Assembly (NCBI RefSeq): GCF_005239225.2
Contig: NC_133293.1
Location: 21,420,333-21,484,332 of the forward strand
From: Populus alba
Lineage: Eukaryota > Streptophyta > Magnoliopsida > Malpighiales > Salicaceae
DNA: 64,000 nt
Direction: 5' to 3'
Below the pieces are notes generated by a model. The model saw only the letters and a program-made list of their open reading frames with translations, was not told the origin of the DNA and searched no databases. Each line of letters begins with the position of its first letter. The first letter of the stretch is position 1. The position numbers and the translations under genes were made by a program. This document shows, one piece after another, positions 23,963-36,508 of the stretch.

Positions 23963-24700
23963 ATTTAATATCCGTGTTAATAAAAAAAAATCTAAAGTTT
24001 TATTGCTTGATTCCTTAATTTTGAAACTTGGAATCAGAATAGAGAATGATTTATTTTTCTGAGTACACAAGGAGGGTTGTGTTTTTATGATAGATCAGAG
24101 AGAGATGATTTAATTTTTTTTTAACATATAAACTGATCTAAGAATATTCTTTAATTTAAAAATTAAAATTAAAAAGAAGAATTCAATATCTGATAATTTT
24201 AGAATAACAGTGCTTAGTTTTGGATTTGAGGACCCAATTGAAACCATAGGTGTGTTTGAGACTATACTTGCAATTTTATTAATTATATCCCAGTCCCACA
24301 TGTCTTTGACATTTCTCAATTGGGTCCATTCATCAATTTTTATTAATTCTTTCATTAAATGTTTTCCAAAACAGTTGTTTTTTTTTTTTACATCATGCAG
24401 ATGAGACGGAAAGCATGTACAAAATCGACCATAGGACCAGATTGAAATAATATTGTTTTTAGATACTCAATAGAGAGCATGTATATATTATAGGTACTAA
24501 GTTGAAGTATCGGAAAATTAAAAGCCATGCCCTTCTTCCACTGAACTCCCCAGCTAGCCAGTATCTCTCCCCCTCTCTGCCTCTACTTGTTTCTACTGGA
24601 CTGGTGATTTGTAGGGTACCTTCAAATGCTTTGTCTTGCATTTGAATCTTTGATAATACACAGAAAGCAATGAGTTTGCTTTGTTGTTATCATTTAGAAT
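23963..24700. other. Spacer and leader of the DExH3-like gene
   Basis: AT-rich to 24450, then more mixed sequence that is likely promoter and 5'UTR of the helicase gene (start codon 24701). A CT-rich patch at about 24565-24600 fits a plant 5'UTR or promoter. No separate gene seen. Confidence 0.5.
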
Positions 24701-27700
24701 ATGCAAAATTCAAAGCTAATACTAAGAAGTTTCCTTCTGGGATCTTGCTGCACCTCCACCAAGAAGAAGTCAGTTTCCAATACCATCTTCAGCAATAAAA
24801 ACAACAACCCTTTATTTGGTTTGCCTTTGCTTTTCCTAAATTCTAATGAAACCAGCTTTGTCGCCAAAAGGCGTGGTTTTTGCGGGTATGCAGTAGAGCA
24901 GTTCTCTGACGATGAGTATGAGTGTGATTTTGAAAGCCACAAGGTCTGTTTTCTTTTATATATCATTCTATTTATTATTTTATGAATGTAAAGTTGTGAT
25001 TTTTGGTGTAAAAGATTGGGATTTGAATGCGTAAATGGTGATAAATTAACCAGAAATGAAAAGGGCTGTGAATATTTTTACTGATTGTGGAATGAATGTG
25101 ATGATTTTAATGCTTTGTGCGAGAGTTAGTGGCAATTGATTTGTTGTGTATGTAAACCGATTGATTTTACTGTGAAGAAGTTAGGAAATTTGGTGGTCTA
25201 AGATGGGGTTTTGTTATTAATTTTAGGCTTCTTCGTCGGTGGCCAATGTTGATGAATGGAAATGGAAACTCAGTTTGCTATTGCGTAGTGAAACAGACCA
25301 AGAGATTGTTTCTAAGGATAGAAAAGACAGGAGGGACTATGAGCAGATATCAAATCTTGCTAGAAGAATGGGACTTTATAGGTAATGAGGGCTGGCCTTA
25401 CGTTTGTTGCAAGTACTTTTTTTATGTGTACCCATTATTGATTGAGATTTTGAAATGATACATAGAAGCCTAATACTTTGTGGTTTGTTGTTTTATTAGT
25501 GAACTGTATGGAAAAGTGGTGGTTGCAAGCAAGGTTCCTCTTCCTAACTACAGGTCTGATTTGGATGATAAGCGGCCACAAAGGGAGGTAAATGATATGT
25601 AAAGCTCTTCAAATGCAATTTTATGGATGCTAGTTCTAGATATTTTGTCAGTTTGGCAGGTTGAAATTTTAGTTTTTCATTCATGCAGGTGGTTATCCCA
25701 CTAAGTTTGCAAAGGAGGGTTGAGGGTTTACTTCAGGAGCATCTTGATAGAGCTCAATTAAAGGCTGAAAATGTTGATGGTAGTGCAGATGATGCCAAGT
25801 CCATCGATCAGACTGAAGATATAAGTTTAGATGAGAATAAGGATTCTTTCCTAGACCGTTCTGTGATGGAAAGGGTTCTTCAGAGGAGGAGTTTGCGGAT
25901 GCGTAACATGCAAAGAGCTTGGCAGGCATGATTCTCATTTTCTCTTATTATTATTATCTTTGTCTCTGTTAAGATTCATTGGCAAGATGTCCATAGCGTT
26001 TTAAGCAGCTAAACAATAGTGCATGTTTGTAGGGGCGGGGATGATGAAAACTATGTGTCTCATTCTGATTATGTTCTGTATTTATTTTCTTTGGTTCACA
26101 GGAATCACCTGAGGGCAGAAAAATGATGGACTTCAGGAAATCTCTACCGGCTTTCAAGGAAAAGGAGAGGTTACTCCAAGCAATAGCGAGGAATCAGGTT
26201 TGAATATATGACTCACTGTCTCATTTCCAGCTAATATCTCAAAGATTGTTCAATGTTGGTTAAAAAAAATCCTTTTCATTGCTTTTGTTTTGGAGAACTT
26301 TCTGGTTGTTCCTCTCTTGATCTCCATAGGTTTGATATCTTCATTCAATTTGTCAATATTTGTTTTCATTTAACCTTTGTTCAGTTTGTCTTTAATTTTT
26401 GCACTTGTTTATCGAATGGCTCAGCCATCAAGCAGAAAAGGAAACTTTTGATGGTTATGAAATATGAATTGAAGATGTCTACCTTCCCTAAATTTATTCT
26501 TAATGAGATGTCTTATTGGTAGGTCATAGTAATATCTGGAGAGACTGGATGTGGTAAAACCACTCAACTCCCTCAATATATTCTGGAGTCAGAAATAAAA
26601 TCTGGGCGTGGAGCATTCTGTAGCATAATTTGCACTCAGCCTCGAAGAATATCTGCTATGTCTGTTGCAGATAGAGTGTCTGCAGAGAGAGGAGAGCCTC
26701 TAGGTGAAGCAGTGAGCATTCTTTCCCTTAATACATTAACATATGGCACACTCATAGATTAGATTTTTTAATGTGATAGTCTTCTTTTTTTTCAATTGAA
26801 AACTTTTTTATTCTTGCTGCTATACCACAACAGATTTTTTTGTTAGGTTGGTTATAAAGTTCGACTAGAGGGTGTGAAAGGAAAAAACACCCATCTGCTT
26901 TTTTGTACCAGTGGAATTTTACTCCGACGCCTGTTAAGTGACCACAACTTGAATGGCATAACCCATGTTTTTGTTGATGAAATTCATGAGCGAGGCATGA
27001 ATGAAGGTAACTTCCTTGTAAGTTTAGCTCATTGGCTATCCTTCATAAAAGGCTGTCCTACCTTCCTCTTTTCCGTCTTACATTTTATCTGTAACAGACT
27101 TCCTATTGATTGTGCTCAAGGATCTTCTTCCACGTCGTCAAGACTTGAGATTGATTTTAATGAGTGCTACTTTGAATGCGGAACTCTTTTCCAATTATTT
27201 TGGAGGAGCACCTACTATTCATATTCCGGTGAGCTATAACCTAAATTTGTTCTTAATATACACTTATTTATTGGCTATTAAAGTTTCCTGGTGTTGATGG
27301 AGTAGTAATAAGTGAGCATCAATTGTTTAAACAAACAGTTTCATTTTTTTCACACTATCCCTTGGCTTTGAATCAGAAATTGTAATTTAAGCTGGCTCTG
27401 CACTCTGTCTTCAAGTGATTCTAGCTATGTTGGTTTTGGAGACTAGTTTTTAACACGAAAAATTGCATGAGAGAAATATGCAGTGTGTAACTGCATACTA
27501 TGGAATAGGGCTTGTGCATGAAAGCAGTAGAGCTTTAAAATCATACTTACAGCTGGTAAACTTGAGAAAACATGCATTTGCATGTTAAAGATTCCATTAT
27601 AACATTGCAGATGTTTCAATTTTGATGAAGCCCGTCCAAAAGCATAGCATCCTCTAATGTGGGCACATGGTTTCTAAATTGTTGCTTCTGGTTATTCAGA

Positions 27701-28011
27701 ACTGAAATGTCTTAATGCTCTAGAGATATAGATTGCACCATGAGGTACTCAAACCATTCATGTATTTTATCAGGGCTTTACATATCCAGTGAGGGTACAA
27801 TTTTTAGAAGATGTACTAGAAATGACTGGATATAAGTTGACTTCTTTCAACCAAATTGATGATTATGGCCAAGAGAAAATGTGGAAAACACAGAGGCAGC
27901 TGGTACCGCGGAAAAGGAAAAACCAGATCACCACTCTTGTTGAGGTATGACTACACTATCTGTAGGACTTGTCATTTATTATTGTTATTGTTATTGTTAT
28001 TGTTGTTGTTG

Positions 28012-28042
<31 letters not shown>

Positions 28043-31000
28043 ATTCGTTTTTTTTATTTTTTTAGAATTAAAACATGAAGTAAAATTTCCAAAATTCCTC
28101 AGTTTTTCACATGCTAATAGCTTACTGGATGATTTGTGTGAGACTATTGCTGAATATCTTCCACTTCCCCTTCCCTCCCCTTCCTTTCATTCTGTTTCGT
28201 TTTCTGGCCTTGGTGATGGTTGATTTCAGAATCAACTTTGCATCTCAGTTGAACGTTTTGGAATATAAGGACATTTTTAGGGCCCTAAACACTTTGTCAT
28301 GGAGAAAATGTTGTGCCGTTCAATTTGGTCTTGGTATTACCCTTCAAAAGAAAAACATCATCTGATCTTTTCTTCATAACTCTCTCTCTCTACAGCACAT
28401 GCAAATTCTAATTTATTTGGAAATTGTGGTTCTTCTTGTTTGTGGACAGGATGCTCTTAATAAATCAAGTTTTGAGAATTATAGTTCCAGAGCACGTGAC
28501 TCTCTGGCATGCTGGATGCCTGATTGCATAGGATTTAACCTTATTGAAGCAGTTTTGTGCCATATATGTCGGAAGGAAAGACCAGGTGCTGTCTTAGTGT
28601 TCATGACTGGTTGGGAGGATATTAGCTCTTTGAGGGATCAACTCAAAGCTCATCCTCTTCTTGGTGATCCTAACAGAGTTCTGCTTGTAACTTGCCATGG
28701 TTCAATGGCAACCTCTGAACAAGTAATCTTATAATTTTTACGTTAAATCTTATGAGGTTATTTGAATGGAAATGCAATTCTAAAAGCCTTCCCCTGTTCT
28801 GGTCGAGGTTAGACATATCTGGATGCTAAAATAAGTGGTAATTTCCACTTGGAAGGGATCATTTCTCTTCCCTGAATCTAACTCATCAAGCAAGCAACTT
28901 AATGCAGATATGACACTTCGAGGCACCTTTACTAGTTAAACAAAATATTGGTGCAGTGGACCATGCAAGCGACCAGAAGTGGTTATAATCCATGATGTTG
29001 TAGGATACTTCACACTTGTGCCCATTAATAATTAGTGTCTAACATATGCAATTATAACATCCATTAACCTTCCAGATTAGACTATAACAGTTGGTGGTTT
29101 AATAACAACAGTAAAGGTGAGGATGCTACAGTGTTGTAGAGCATGCTCTGCTTGTCATTTGGTGTATTGATTTCATGTCATATTTCTTATCATCTTCTCC
29201 TTTACTCTATGCAGAAACTGATATTTGAGAAACCTCCTCCTAATGTACGTAAAATAGTTCTTGCAACAAACATGGCAGAGGCAAGTATTACAATCAATGA
29301 TATAGTTTTTGTTGTGGATTGTGGGAAAGCAAAAGAGACCACTTATGATGCTTTAAACAATACACCCTGCCTGCTACCTTCTTGGATTTCAAAAGCATCT
29401 GCACGACAAGTAAGCTTGCTTTGGCATCATTTGGATATGTTATTTCAGGTTTATTGCTAAGTTGCTTTCTTCAAATTGTAAAAGGGAATAAACTTTTATG
29501 CAATTCTCTTTTCATTTAACATTCATGCTTTGACTGTTTCTGAGATCATTGACATATAAAGATCTCCATACTTGATCACCATTTTTTCTTAGTGTGTATG
29601 AAATGCCTGTTTATATGGTATTGGCAGAATTCTTTCTACAAGAAACATAATTGGTTATGCTTAAGGGTTCGTGCAACCTCAGATGCTTTCACCAATGTTT
29701 AAGATACATTGTTGACACATGTTAGCATGCCTAACTGGAGCGATATGATTTTATTGGAATCTGTTACAGTCTTCTGTGCTTCATCTTGATCTATGCCTTT
29801 TTCTTGGTCTCCTTTCATATATGAAATGTTTTCTTTGGCTATGTCTGCGTTGCAGAGAAAGGGTAGGGCTGGCCGAGTGCAGCCAGGCGAATGTTACCAC
29901 CTATACCCAAGATGTGTATATGAAGCTTTCGCTGAATATCAACTTCCTGAACTTTTGAGGACTCCCCTGAACTCTCTTTGCTTGCAAATAAAGAGTTTGC
30001 AGGTTGGAAGCATAGGGGAATTCTTGTCAGCTGCTCTCCAGCCACCAGAATCGTTGGCTGTAAGTGTTGTCAGAGAACAAATTTTTAGGTCCATGTTAAC
30101 CAATGAATGTTGGCCTATATTTCTGCTTTGAAACTTTATCTAGCCAATCTTTAAAGGTTAGAATGAACTTCAAGTAAAGGGGGTCTACCAAGGGATACCT
30201 CTTACAACTGATGACAGCATCTCCCTATAGAGGATGTTGTACTGCAATTGATTAATTATTGCTCACATTCAATTTCCTCAACAACATCTGCTTACCCAAC
30301 CTTTTTGAGGGTAATTGTGACCACCTGCTTTTTCACCTTAAAAAATCTCATGCGTAAATTGTACACTGCCTGGTTTCTGATCCTACAATCATTGCAGAAG
30401 TTGTTTAGTGGTATCTGTCTATGATTGCTGTAGAAAGTAATCCATTAACTAGAACATCTGTAAATCATTAGTGAAATTATACATGGGAAAAATGGATGAG
30501 CATTGCTTTCCTGTTATATTTATATCATCCATGTTCTTGCATGCATAAATTAATGAATACAAACTGCAAAAGAGCATGTAATCTGCATGCATATCTTAAG
30601 GGCTTCCACTTTTCCATTTTGTAATTTTATAAGTTTCAATGATGCAATAATTTCCTACCTCATTTCTTAGTCTATTGCACAAATCAACAAGTTAAATGGA
30701 TAACAGGTTCAAAATGCCATTGGTTTTCTGAAGATGATTGGAGCATTGGATGAGAAGGAGAATCTGACAAATCTTGGTCAGTTTGCTAATTCTTACAGAT
30801 GAGAAGAGCTCTACTATTTATATTCTAGTTCTTAGGAATGTTGTGTTTTTCTCGTTATTAAACTCCCTCTCCTTTTTTTGTCAACCAGGGAAGTATTTGA
30901 CAATGCTTCCAGTAGATCCCAAGCTGGGTAAAATGTTAATAATGGGTGCTATCTTTCATTGCTTTGATCCTGTGTTGACAATAGTGTCCGGGCTCAGTGT

Positions 31001-33498
31001 CAGGGATCCTTTCCTTCTGCCACAGGACAAAAAGGATGTAAGTACAGTGCATTAAGTATTTCCTTTGGCTCCATTGAATCTTGTTATTGATTGATGTGCC
31101 TTTGAAGCTGTATAAGTCAGCATTTGGAGCATTTTCCTGTACATTTGAGTTTTATGCTTCCACATCTAGATTTCCTGCTTTGGCTTTATTTTCAGCTGAA
31201 CTAGTCTATCTTTGGTTTAGTTAGCTGGGACAGCAAAATCTAGATTTTCTGCAAAAGACTACAGTGATCATATGGCTCTTGTCCGTGCATATGAAGGATG
31301 GAAAGAAGCTGAACGAGAAGGGTCGGCATATGAGTATTGCTGGAGAAATTTCCTATCTGCACAAACTTTGCAGGCCATCCATTCTCTGAGGAAGCAGTTT
31401 AACTTCATTTTAAAAGATACCGGCTTAGTAGAAGAAGATGCAAGCAGCAGCAACAAATTAAGTCACAACCAATCATTGGTTCGTGCAATTATATGCTCTG
31501 GCCTCTATCCTGGAATTGCATCAGTGGTGGTAATGTCCCCCTGCTTCAAATGCACATCCTGTGTTTCATCATGAAATTTGATAGTTGACACACTTTGCTC
31601 TTTCTTCTTCACATGCAGCATAGAGAAACATCCATGACTTTCAAAACAATGGATGATGGCCAGGTTTTTCTATATGCTGTAAGTGAAAAACTGAAACTTT
31701 TTCGCTTAACTAGACCTTTTTAACTTATGGTTATTATGCATGATTTGACGCATAAATTCTGAATTTGAGTTATATAGCTCGTATGCTCACTTTGCTATAA
31801 TCCCAATTGTCTGTTTGTGTGTGTTCTTTACTGTTAACTGAGTAGTTCTTGAAACTTGAAAGATATGGAATTAGAAAAATTGTAGATCCTTGCCCAGGCT
31901 CTATATATGTGTGGATGTTTATGTGTGCATGCTATTTCTTGCCTTCTTGTCATCATGTTATAAAAGTTTCTTATATTCTCCCTAATAATATTTGATAATG
32001 ATGATGGTTCTGCTTCAGAATTCTGTGAATGCACGTTATGAAACAATTCCTTATCCATGGCTGGTCTTTGGTGAAAAAGTAAAGGTCAACACAGTTTTCA
32101 TACGTGATTCCACTGGTGTATCTGATTCAATACTGATCCTTTTTGGTGGTGCCCTTGCTTGTGGGGTACAGGTAATTCTTTACCCTTTCTATAGATATTT
32201 ATGGTACTTATTGCCTGTTGAACTTGCAGAGTTTTATAATCAATATTTTTCTTTTGTTCAGGCTGGACATCTGAAAATGTTGGATGGATATATTGATTTC
32301 TTCATGGATCATAATTTGGCAGAGTGCTTCTTGAAGCTTAAAGAAGAACTTGATAAGCTCCTTCAGAAGAAGGTGAGTTGGAAAAGATTTGTCACTATAA
32401 AGAAAGTAAATTTGTGTTCCATCAGTCAACTAGTCATGCATAATCCGATTTTCTTATCTCCTGAGGTTCCACCTTTCATTACTAAACTAAAACACATCTC
32501 TTAGTTCTATGCTTGTTAAATGATTGATATTATCATGCTATTAGAGTTTATGCTCATGCAGAAGTTACTGAACATGCATCATCCGTATGTTCTCTTAAAT
32601 CCTTTGACCACATTTTCCCCTTTCAGATTTTACCAATCCAGGAGGCAGTAATGTAGCTGCACTTTTTCTAGTGTTTAGAACCATCTTAAAAAAACTTCAA
32701 GCAACTGTTTTCGCTGAGTCCCAAAAACTATTTTCAGATGTTGCAGTACTCTTTATTTTGTTGCTGTGTTAATGAGCATATCTCTTTGGTGTGATATTGT
32801 TTTAGTAAATTTTTCAAGTTATTATAGAACTCTCTTGGGTATATGTAGAGTACTCTGAGAAATTATTGTGCCGTGATTTGTCATATCCAATATATAAATA
32901 TTATTGTGCCGTGATTTGTCATATCCAATATATAAATATTATTGTGGGTTTAACCTATATGCCGGAAACCTGAAAAAGTTGTATTTAATCTGTTCCATTG
33001 AGTGATACTGAGTTTGATATGATGCAGCTTCAAGATCCTAACCTTGACATACTCAAGGAAGGAAAATACCTCATGCTTGCTGTTCAAGAGCTGGTATCAG
33101 GAGATCAATGTGAAGGAAGATTTGTATTTGGTCGCGAAAGCAAGAAGCCTAAGATAATTAATGATAATGACAGATTTACAAAAGATGGAGCAAATCCAAA
33201 AAGTTTGCTACAAACACTACTGATGAGATCTGGACACTCCCCCCCAAAATACAAGACAAAGCACCTTAAGACAAATGAGTTTAGGGCACTGGTCGAATTC
33301 AAGGGAATGCAGTTTGTTGGGAAACCCAAGAGAAACAAGCAACTAGCAGAGGGCGATGCTGCTATTGAGGCACTGGCCTGGTTAACTCACACTTCCAACA
33401 ACAATCAAAACGAGCATGACGATTCCCAACCTGATGTCACTGACAACATGCTGAAACTTCTCGGAAAACGTCGAAGATCAAAGCGTCACTCCGGTTGA
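24701..33498 (+). CDS. DExH-box ATP-dependent RNA helicase, DExH3/ABO6 type
   Basis: Nineteen exons: 24701-24943, 25227-25381, 25500-25587, 25689-25925, 26102-26197, 26523-26711, 26847-27006, 27098-27228, 27774-27944, 28450-28722, 29215-29409, 29856-30059, 30707-30776, 30889-31037, 31221-31529, 31619-31678, 32019-32171, 32262-32372 and 33028-33498. They sum to 3465 bases (1154 residues) with every phase consistent. Motif [10 protein letters not shown] is at about 279, DEIH at 380, SAT at 412 and QRKGRAGR at 646. HA2 and OB-fold regions follow, then a dsRNA-binding domain at about 1054-1117 ([20 protein letters not shown]). The N-terminus is Ser/Lys/Arg-rich and looks like an organelle targeting peptide. 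The closest Arabidopsis relative I recognise is DExH3 (ABO6), which acts in mitochondrial RNA splicing. The fourth intron begins with GC. Confidence 0.94.
27974..28043 (+). repeat. Microsatellite (TTATTG)n(TTG)n(TTA)n in intron 9
   Basis: A pure trinucleotide-based tract of about 70 bases inside the ninth intron of the helicase gene. Apparent open frames of Leu, Val and Ile across it are only the translated repeat. Confidence 0.9.
32863..32946 (+). repeat. 38-bp tandem repeat in intron 18
   Basis: Two perfect 38-base units (32863-32900 and 32901-32938) starting TTATTGTGCCGTGATTTGTC plus eight bases of a third. It is far from the splice sites of the last intron. The identity of the units suggests a recent duplication. 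Confidence 0.92.
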
Positions 33499-34782
33499 CG
33501 ATGGATTCTGCCAAATGCAGATTTCTTTATGGCTGTCCAGCAACTAAGAGAAAGAGAAAGCATCAAACATACAATCATTCTTGAATTTAGTGAATGGAAA
33601 AAAAATTTCCCCATGGACCAGAAATATAAAAATATATAGGTGCGGCCAGGGAGGTTATTGAGTCTCCCATTAGATTTTTTTAGCATTTCATTTGTGGGTT
33701 AGAGGAATGAATGACTGAAATGTCTATGAGATAATATAATTTATAGCCAAGATACAAATCATACATGGCGAGAGTGGTCTCTACACATCTGGAAATGTTG
33801 TAAAATTTGTTGGCAATTCTCTAGTTTTTTATGTTCTCGAGAGCCCATCGACAATGCCAGTTTTCCAAGGATGAAAAACTAAAGGGAAAAATAAAATTTC
33901 AGTTTTTTTTTTTTTTTAAATTGCATGTATAAACAAGGGCGTGATTTATTTATTTATTTTTATTTTTATTGCTTTAGCTTTTGAGTTTTGTTCTCTCTGT
34001 CCAGATACAGTTACTTATCAACTACAAAAGGCTTAAAACCTCGCACTTACAAAGCTCCTCTACCAAACCAGTGACCATTTGTTGTGCTTCTCTTCACTTC
34101 CCGTCTTCCTCCTCCTCCTCCTCTCTAGATCTCTTCTTTTTCCTCTCAATTCACTCCACTTCTCTCCCCTTTACAGATTTTCTTGACCGTTCCTTCCCGC
34201 CAAAACTCAACAAAAAGAACTAATGCTAGAAACAGTTATGGCACTAACATGAGCATTGCTTATTTGAAGTATCGAGTAGTTGTGAAGGCACACAATTCTT
34301 CTTCTGTAAATAGCAGGGAGCCCATGTTTCCTCTTTACAATGTCTTAATCACTGGTTCAACAAAAGTTTTTTTCTTTTCTTTCTTCTCTAGTTAATGGCG
34401 TTTTTTGCGAATTAAGGTCCCAATTAATCAAATTAATGATTCTCTACTTCTTTCACAATTAAGTTTATTCTAAGTAAATCCGACTTGCAATGGTCTTAGT
34501 GGGGATATTTGATGTTAAGTTTATATGATTAATAGCCTGTTGTGCTAAATAACCCTCTTGACCCAAAGGCTTGAAATCGTGGGACTTGACATTTTGAGTT
34601 GATATATTGAAAGAATATGAAGCGTGCAATTGATGTATCAGGTTGCTTGTATTTACTGTTGTTGACTGCAATCTTTGACAGCTGAATGGGTGGAGCCTGC
34701 TGTTCAGAGCCTGAGAGAAGAATTTTGGGGACAAGGCTTGTGGTGAATTCAATGTTCACTCCTAATCTTTCTCAACAAATGC
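33499..34782. other. 3' flank of the helicase gene and spacer
   Basis: The 3'UTR of the helicase probably ends before about 33720. Beyond it lies AT-rich DNA with a CT-rich stretch at 34080-34180. Short open frames here do not match known proteins. Some of it may be a decayed part of the receptor-kinase gene whose end follows. Confidence 0.45.
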
Positions 34783-35249
34783 AGGCACAGACATGAGGAT
34801 AAGAAAGATGTCTCTGACTTGGGAGTGGTTTTACTTAAAATCATTGATGGAAGGCCAGTGGTGACCGAAAATGAAGTCACCGTCTTAAAAGATCTGGTTG
34901 GTACTTATACCTCTGCATCTGCACTACGCCTCCACTATTCCTAGATTTGTAATGTCTGGAAACTGATTCTATCAATTTACTGATGATTCTTGTACAGTTA
35001 CAGGCAAGCATGACGGTTGAAGATGTAGCTTGAAGGAATATTGTTGATCCAGCAGTTCACAAGGAGTGTTCAGATGAATCTCTGAAGATGGTGATGGAGA
35101 TACGTATTAGATTTCTTTCCAATAAGTCATCTGATAGACCATCAGTTGAGGATGTGCTTTGGAACTTGCAATTTGCACCACAAGTTCAGGAAACGTCATG
35201 CAAAGGAGATTTTCAGAACAAGCAAGAACCGAATGTCTCATGTTCATAA
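34783..35249 (+). pseudogene. 3' fragment of an inactive LRR receptor-like kinase gene (At3g03770-like)
   Basis: Two exon pieces, 34785-34897 and 34998-35249, carry the C-terminal end of a kinase-like domain: EDKKDVSDLGVVLLKIIDGR, ENEVTVLKDL, LQASMTVEDVA, RNIVDPAVHKECSDESLKM, SSDRPSVEDVLWNLQFA and a final VSCS before TAA. This wording is typical of the probable inactive LRR receptor-like kinases related to At3g03770. A TGA (35032-35034) replaces the expected Arg codon after EDVA; CGA to TGA is the simplest cause. The LRR, membrane and remaining kinase regions are not present upstream. I call it a truncated pseudogene. Confidence 0.85.
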
Positions 35250-35599
35250 CTGTACTACATCTACTTCATGTATTTCCAAGAATTGATGACCAACGTAGTC
35301 TTCATGTACAAGTCTGATTTCCCATGTATGGCATGCAGTCATCTGCAGTTTCGAGCTCCAATATTGTGCCACGTATGTATTGCCATGGACCAGAATATAG
35401 TTCATGCTGATTGTGAGAGATTGCAAATGTTTGTGGTTTCAGAAATTGATCGCATGAATTATATTTATATTACATGATATTTCATTACATTAAAAAAGAA
35501 ACCCGTTCAAGAATATCAAGGGAAGAAACAATTGAAATTTCTAAGTTCAGATGAAATCCTTTCATGTTAAAATTTGTGTACATCTAACGTTCTATTGTA
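35250..35599. other. Spacer between RLK relic and P4-ATPase relic
   Basis: About 350 bases of non-coding sequence. It is probably old 3' flank of the receptor-kinase gene. Nothing else is seen. Confidence 0.45.
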
Positions 35600-36508
35600 C
35601 TAAAGCCGGCTCCTCTTTGATGTAGCTCCTGAGCTGTTAAGCATGGCCTTGGTCTCACGACCGCAATACATTGCAACTCCAATTGCCCAAGCAGTATTCT
35701 TGAGCTCACAACCGCGAAGAAGAATGTTTGAGGGCCCAAGTGACAGTCTTTTCCCCTCAATTTCTGTGTTTGCCTGAAATCCATATATGTTTCTATTTGG
35801 TCTCTCACGCTTGATCAACCCATTAGTCATTTCCTTTTCAGGAATCTTTGAAAGGGTCTCTTGCTTTGCATACCGAGTCTTCAAATTCGACTCTCCATCC
35901 AAATTTACAGTCTGCACGTAAGCAACCCTAGTTTTGCTCTCTAGTTGAGAGGAGTACCGTATCACTAGGAAGAGTTTCATTTTTCTGGATCCTGATTATC
36001 TCACCAACCTGTATATCCTTCCATTTCTTTGGTCGAAACTGATCATCAACTAAAACACAAGCTAATCTATTATTCTCAACTCTATCTGACCCATGTCTCC
36101 TCCAATCCTCATAAGCATCCTTGACTGCTGTGACTGACAGAACAAATGCAAGTGGCATGATGGAAGCTCCCCGGCCGAATACTGCCAGCTGAGGAAGCTG
36201 ATTAAGCACAGCAATGATAAGAAAATATATGTATGCTACTCTATGAAACTGTCGAAGCAAATTCCTTGGAAGAAATGAAAAGACTGAATATTTACTAGTT
36301 CGAATCGAATTACCAGCAAACTCATATCTCTCATTATTCTTTACAGGAGTAAACCAATATAGTATCATCATCACCAATCTCTTTCTGTGACAAACTTGAC
36401 ATTTCTAAATCACCCCCCTCTTGATCCATTGCTCACTTCCCTAACTGAATTCCCTACCTTCCATTGATTCAATGAGATTTCACCCTCAAATGGGTTTTGA
36501 GAATCCAT
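35600..36508 (-). pseudogene. Partial, frameshifted P4-ATPase (ALA1-like) copy
   Basis: This is homologous to the first exon of the intact flippase gene at 41336-42914. It begins at an ATG at 36508 (MDSQNPFEGEIS, compare [12 protein letters not shown]) and ends near 35600 at the point matching SKRSWLES. There is an extra G in a run at about 36411-36420. The frame is also broken near 36345 (before [17 protein letters not shown]) and again near 35945 (between VLLST and VAYVQTVNLDGES). The actuator region is present, but the phosphorylation motif and everything after it are absent. Divergence at the N-terminus is high, so the copy is old or came from a different paralogue. Confidence 0.85.

Noticed and set aside
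26025..26075. Possible box C/D snoRNA (GATGATGA then TCTGA) in a helicase intron
   Set aside because: The two boxes are only about 20 bases apart and there is no terminal stem.
27856..28223. Leu/Val/Ile-rich frames
   Set aside because: They are translations of a trinucleotide microsatellite in an intron of the helicase gene.
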